Shown piece after piece: positions 5,449-7,418 of a stretch of DNA of 7,418 nt. Location of the stretch: contig WAQG01000194.1 of assembly GCA_015520395.1 (NCBI GenBank), positions 1-7,418 on the forward strand. Reading direction: 5' to 3'. The stretch's first letter is position 1; the number at the start of each line of letters is the position of its first letter. The notes beneath the pieces were generated by a model. That model saw only the letters and a list, made by a program, of their open reading frames with translations, ran no database searches and was not told where the DNA came from. A program made the translations under genes and the position numbers. Source of the DNA: Candidatus Geoarchaeota archaeon. Lineage in GTDB: Archaea > Thermoproteota > Thermoprotei > Gearchaeales > WAQG01.

Positions 5449-5468
5449 GCAGCCCCCGGCAACGTGGT

Positions 5469-5558
5469 CTATGAAGAGGGGTTCCTCAAAGCTGAGGGGC
5501 TTCCTGACTCCTCCCCGGGCATGTATTTCATCGTCATAGAGGCGTCAATGGCTGTCGC
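5469..5558 (-). pseudogene. Truncated vapC relic without start codon
   Basis: Overlapping the 3' end of the vapB at 5545-5775, the frame used by vapC reads A-T-A-I-D-A-S-M-T-M-K-Y-M-P-G-E-E and continues S-G-S-P-S-A-L-R-N-P-S-S to a TAG at 5469-5471. The I-D-A-S and P-G-E-E parts match the N-terminus of PIN toxins (a catalytic Asp after a hydrophobic strand, then a loop). The offset from vapB equals that of the intact pair at 6259-6874: there GTG at 6657 starts vapC 14 bp inside vapB, while here the matching codon is GCG (5558-5556). No ATG, GTG or TTG lies between the previous in-frame stop (5568-5570) and the D-A-S motif. The remaining ~110 codons are missing. The toxin is dead; the antitoxin upstream is intact. 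Confidence 0.65.
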
Positions 5559-5775
5559 GATCGCTCCTCACGCTCCAGGCGGCAAAACCCCTCCGGGTCT
5601 CAGGCAGCCCCTTTAAAACCTCCTCAACCTCCATGAGCACCTTAAGCCTCCTATAGTGTGCGACGCGCCTCTCGAGAAACTCCACAATCTCCCTCTTCCA
5701 GTTAACAAAATCCTTAAGCCTCATCATCTCCTCCTTCAACCGCCTAGGAATACGCACACTCAACACAGCACTCAT
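5545..5775 (-). CDS. vapB: VapB-type antitoxin whose toxin has decayed
   Basis: A 76-residue archaeal VapB-type antitoxin with the same length and layout as the one at 6644-6874. Shared positions are M-S-x-V, K-E-x-M, the D-x-VNW..E turn, the F-x-ERR helix and the C-terminal R-G-F-A...VR.DRDS tail that binds VapC. The N-terminal strand AVLSVRIP and the helices after it form a ribbon-helix-helix-like DNA-binding part. ATG 5775 aligns with the start of the other copy; ATG 5781 is two codons upstream and would also fit the TATA box at 5803-5810. An open frame continues to 5838 but lacks similarity there. The frame is intact while the overlapping vapC is a 30-codon relic. It may now act only as a repressor, neutralise another VapC such as the one at 6259-6657, or be in early decay. 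Confidence 0.8.
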   Translation of the reverse strand: MSAVLSVRIPRRLKEEMMRLKDFVNWKREIVEFLERRVAHYRRLKVLMEVEEVLKGLPETRRGFAAWSVRSDRDSH

Positions 5776-5785
5776 ACGCATCCAA

Positions 5786-5810
5786 GTAATAATTGTTACA
5801 CATAAATATA
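5786..5810 (-). promoter_or_regulatory. vapB promoter with near-palindromic operator candidate
   Basis: TATATTTA on the minus strand (5810-5803) is the TATA box. Between it and the start codon lies GTAATAATTGTTAC (5786-5799), a 14-bp palindrome with one mismatched pair. That is the usual place for VapB autorepression. Confidence 0.4.
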
Positions 5811-5980
5811 CCACGGATCCCCGGCCCGTAGGGAGCACACGCCCGCTAGCCGCCCAATAGACGACCTTCCAGACCGAACCTCAACTGTCCCTATACTGTG
5901 GTGGGTTAAGGGTGGCCTGGTGAGGACGCCTGGCCTAAATGTGTTTAAGGCTGCTTGTTTTGTCTGGGTTTTGTGGTGAG

Positions 5981-6013
5981 CTTATTTTATGGTTGGTGGT
6001 TTACGGTTGGTGG
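5981..6013 (+). promoter_or_regulatory. TATA box and GGTTGGTGG direct repeat before the solitary antitoxin
   Basis: CTTATTTTA (5981-5989) is a TATA box about 27 bp before the GTG at 6017. Between them stand two perfect copies of GGTTGGTGG, 5991-5999 and 6005-6013, with a 14-bp period. This is a likely binding site for the ribbon-helix-helix protein that follows. The preceding gap, 5811-5980, shows nothing else I can support. Confidence 0.45.
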
Positions 6014-6016
6014 GGT

Positions 6017-6220
6017 GTGTTGGCTAGGACGATTCAGGTTAGTGAAGAGACTTACCGGGCTTTGAGGATTTTGAGGGAGAGGCTAGGGGCTAGGAGCTTT
6101 GATGAGGTTATTAGGGGTCTTGTTTTTAGGGAGTTGGGGGTTTCGGAGGATATGTTTGGCGTTGATCAGGGTAGGGTGTCGCCGTTTAAGCCGGAGGATA
6201 GGATGGAGGATCGGGAATAG
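6017..6220 (+). CDS. Solitary VapB-like antitoxin (CopG/DUF217-like)
   Basis: A 67-residue protein of the archaeal CopG/COG1753-like predicted antitoxin family. The N-terminus A-R-TIQVSEETYRALRILRE is the DNA-binding strand and first helix, followed by GARSFDEVIRGLVFREL. The tail E-D-M-F-G-V-D-Q-G-R and F-K-P-E-D-R-M-E-D-R-E is the charged toxin-binding end common in thermophilic archaea. I chose GTG 6017; TTG 6020 is equally possible. The frame is open to an ATG at 5939, but the TATA box at 5981-5989 lies inside that extension, so the longer start is unlikely. No PIN gene follows on this strand: 38 bp downstream is the convergent end of another pair's vapC. It is either a true solitary antitoxin, as is common for this family, or has lost its toxin. 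Confidence 0.75.
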   Translation: MLARTIQVSEETYRALRILRERLGARSFDEVIRGLVFRELGVSEDMFGVDQGRVSPFKPEDRMEDRE

Positions 6221-6258
6221 TACCTTATGGCTTCATAAACCCGTCTCTGGCTTTGGGT

Positions 6259-6657
6259 TTAGGGTTTAACTGTTTTCACTCCTAGCGTTCTGGCCACGTT
6301 CCCCTGCTTTTCATCTAGTGTTAGGAGGGGTAGTTTTTTCTCTATGGCTAGGGCTATGTATAGGGCGTCGTAGATTGTTATCCTGTTGTCCAGGGCTATC
6401 CTGAAGGCCCTGTCCAGGTATCTTATCTCGGGCTCGAGCAGGATGTTCACACCTATCATGGACATTAGGATCCTGAAGAGCTGGGCTGCATCCTGAGTGT
6501 CGATGAGCCTTAAGGTGTGGGTCTTCCACACAGCGTTTAGAACCTCCTTGACCACGTGGTCTACCGAGATCCCGAGCTTCAGATACCTTGAGAGAGCCCT
6601 CCAGCCCGGCTCCTTCAGGATGAACGCCGCCAGCGCAGAAGCGTCAACCACTATCAC
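6259..6657 (-). CDS. vapC: VapC toxin, PIN-domain ribonuclease (pair 2)
   Basis: A 132-residue PIN-domain toxin with all acidic residues in place: D5 in MIVVDASAL, E38 in HVVKEVLNAVWK, D97 in IYDALYIALA and D115 in LTLDEKQ. The last block, ending in LGVKTV, is the standard C-terminal strand. The family cuts RNA with Mg/Mn; the target is not predictable here. The GTG start at 6657 lies 14 bp inside the 3' end of vapB, so translation is coupled. The sequence differs clearly from the first VapC (1203-1610), and the antitoxins differ too, so the two pairs should not cross-neutralise readily. The gene is intact and converges on the solitary antitoxin at 6220. Confidence 0.9.
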   Translation of the reverse strand: MIVVDASALAAFILKEPGWRALSRYLKLGISVDHVVKEVLNAVWKTHTLRLIDTQDAAQLFRILMSMIGVNILLEPEIRYLDRAFRIALDNRITIYDALYIALAIEKKLPLLTLDEKQGNVARTLGVKTVKP

Positions 6658-6874
6658 GGTCTTCCCTCACCAGCCTGGTGGCGAAGCCCCTCGGAACCCC
6701 AACATGGATCTCCCCAAGCTCCCTCACAACCCTCTCGATGTTCTCCTCAGCCTCCAGCTCACGGAGCCTCCTCTCAACAAAACTCCTAAGCTCCTCAGCC
6801 CAGTTCACCCGATCCCTATAACGCCTCATCTTCTCCTTAACCTCACGCCTAACCTTAAAGCTGACAACGCTCAT
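6644..6874 (-). CDS. vapB: VapB-type antitoxin (pair 2)
   Basis: A 76-residue antitoxin of the archaeal VapB type. Strand VVSFKVRREV and the following helices (KEKMRRYRDRVNWAEEL, then RSFVERRLRELEAEENIE) give the DNA-binding and dimer part. The C-terminal G-V-PRGFATRLVREDRDSG is the toxin-binding tail. The ATG at 6874 lies 24 bp after a TTATATAT box, so the mRNA is probably leaderless. vapC overlaps its last 14 bp. It is the intact relative of the vapB at 5545-5775, with the same length and tail. Three 12-bp repeats in the promoter are likely its operator. Confidence 0.88.
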   Translation of the reverse strand: MSVVSFKVRREVKEKMRRYRDRVNWAEELRSFVERRLRELEAEENIERVVRELGEIHVGVPRGFATRLVREDRDSG

Positions 6875-6885
6875 CTCAGTATATC

Positions 6886-6921
6886 ATATGGTAAACCGAT
6901 ATATAAACCAATATGTAAACC
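6886..6921 (-). repeat. Three 12-bp iterons over the vapBC pair 2 promoter
   Basis: Read on the plus strand, three adjoining 12-mers end in AAACC at 6893-6897, 6905-6909 and 6917-6921: ATATGGTAAACC, GATATATAAACC and AATATGTAAACC. The period is exactly 12 bp, about one helical turn. The middle unit contains the minus-strand TATA box TTATATAT (6906-6899), so a protein bound here would block TBP. The natural ligand would be the VapB dimer or the VapBC complex. Confidence 0.55.
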
Positions 6922-6965
6922 AGCCTAGTAGCCAACGTACAAACGGATGAGTTTCTCCGGGGATC

Positions 6966-6995
6966 GTGGGCCTGGATCTCCTGTTGGGGGCCCGC
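6966..6995. repeat. GC-rich hairpin between the vapBC promoter and the membrane gene end
   Basis: GTGGGCCT (6966-6973) can pair with GGGCCCGC (6988-6995), with G-T pairs, around a 14-base loop. No T tract follows on either strand, so a terminator role for the membrane protein gene ending at 7018 is only a guess. Confidence 0.2.
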
Positions 6996-7017
6996 TGCAC
7001 TGAGGGGGTGTTTGGGT

Positions 7018-7418
7018 TTAGGCTCTTTTCCCTGATAGGGTTCTTCTTAGGATTAGTAGTGCTGCGGCTAGGGTGATGGGCGCCAGTATGGCTATGTATA
7101 GTATTGGGCTGGGGCTGTAGGTTACATTGAGCCTCGACTCCCTCCCCGCGGTCACCAGGACCTCAGAGGAGTATCCGGATTCGGTCCAGCTGGGCGGTGG
7201 GGATTCCACGTGGTAGTGGCCGGGGGGTAGGAGGATGGCTGTTGTGCCGTTCTGGGGGATTGTGAGCCTTGCTTGACGCCCCTCCCTGGAGATGGTTATC
7301 TGGGAGTTTGGGGGCCCTGTGATGACCAGCATGCCCATCTCCCCATGGATGTCCACCTCGGCCTCACCTCCCGCCGCCACCTCCACCCTGAGCCTCCCTC
7401 CCAGGGGCGCCCTTACGC
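7018..7418 (-). CDS. C-terminal part of a PEGA-like, C-terminally anchored surface protein (partial)
   Basis: The frame is open from the right edge to TAA at 7018, so the gene begins outside the window; an internal GTG at 7386 is probably not the start. The visible ~133 residues are beta-rich and end-loaded. G-M-LVITGPPNSQITISREG followed by TTAILLPPGHYHVE resembles a PEGA-type or similar beta-sandwich repeat, and a second half has SSEVLVTAGRESRLNVTYS. Then comes one hydrophobic segment, PILYIAILAPITLAAALLIL (about 7045-7107), and a short basic R-R-T-L-S-G-K-R-A tail. The order fits an extracellular domain, a single C-terminal membrane anchor and a few cytoplasmic residues, typical of archaeal cell-surface or S-layer-associated proteins. 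Two N-x-T sequons (NGT, NVT) could be glycosylated. Function is unknown. There is no evident link to the TA genes, so this may be the island's edge. Confidence 0.65.
   Translation of the reverse strand, partial: VRAPLGGRLRVEVAAGGEAEVDIHGEMGMLVITGPPNSQITISREGRQARLTIPQNGTTAILLPPGHYHVESPPPSWTESGYSSEVLVTAGRESRLNVTYSPSPILYIAILAPITLAAALLILRRTLSGKRA

Noticed and set aside
5811..5960. Minus-strand open stretch ending G-D-P-W-Y-I-Y-V before the vapB promoter
   Set aside because: No start, no family resemblance and overlap with the promoter area. Not enough to call a gene relic.
6251..6268. TTTGGG/TTTAGGG near-repeats resembling a telomere-like or tandem motif
   Set aside because: Only two imperfect units lying over the vapC stop codon, explained by codon use.
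6497..6928. 143-codon plus-strand open frame opposite vapBC pair 2
   Set aside because: It is antisense to an intact vapBC pair and covers its promoter repeats. The composition is that of a shadow frame.
1..7418. CRISPR array, tRNA or rRNA gene, insertion sequence
   Set aside because: No regularly spaced repeats of CRISPR length, no tRNA-like cloverleaf, and no transposase or terminal inverted repeats were seen on reading both strands.

Overview
This window reads as a piece of a thermophilic archaeal genome, most likely Thermoproteota (Crenarchaeota). The signs are the dense VapBC and nucleotidyltransferase toxin-antitoxin (TA) genes of archaeal type, strong use of AGG/AGA for arginine, archaeal TATA-like octamers about 21-30 bp before start codons (so many mRNAs look leaderless), and short intergenic gaps. 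The genus cannot be told from the sequence alone.

Layout, left to right. 1-40 (-): first codons of a gene running off the left edge, coupled by an ATGA overlap to 37-726 (-), a nucleotidyltransferase-fold protein with a degenerate catalytic DxD. 964-1610 (+): an intact vapBC pair. 1737-2573 (+): an amidohydrolase-2 type metal-dependent hydrolase, the only ordinary metabolic gene. 2600-3013 (-), 3072-3383 (-) and 5001-5342 (+): small proteins I do not recognise; the first and third are clear paralogues and the second may be a distant member. They flank 3539-4870 (-), an AbiE-like (type IV) TA module: an intact winged-helix AbiEi-like antitoxin followed by a nucleotidyltransferase toxin whose 5' end is frameshifted. 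5469-5775 (-): a vapB followed by a truncated vapC relic that has lost its start codon. 6017-6220 (+): a solitary vapB-like antitoxin. 6259-6874 (-): a second intact vapBC pair. 7018-7418 (-): the C-terminal part of a surface protein with a PEGA-like segment and a C-terminal membrane anchor, open at the right edge.

How it works together: this looks like a TA/defence island in active turnover. It holds two intact VapBC pairs (PIN-domain RNases with DNA-binding antitoxins), one antitoxin with a decayed toxin, one solitary antitoxin, one AbiE-like pair with a damaged toxin and one nucleotidyltransferase with altered catalytic residues. Antitoxins survive where toxins decay. Five TA promoters carry some direct or inverted repeat over or next to the TATA box or inferred transcription start, as expected for autoregulation.

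Two things stand out beyond the gene list. One is the small paralogous family around the AbiE-like module, for which I can name no known domain. The other is a strong within-gene composition gradient: coding strands are rich in G+T near the 5' end and in A+C near the 3' end, on both strands. No gap exceeds 300 bp. The longest gaps (727-963, 5343-5544, 5776-6016) hold promoters, relics or candidate operators, described below.
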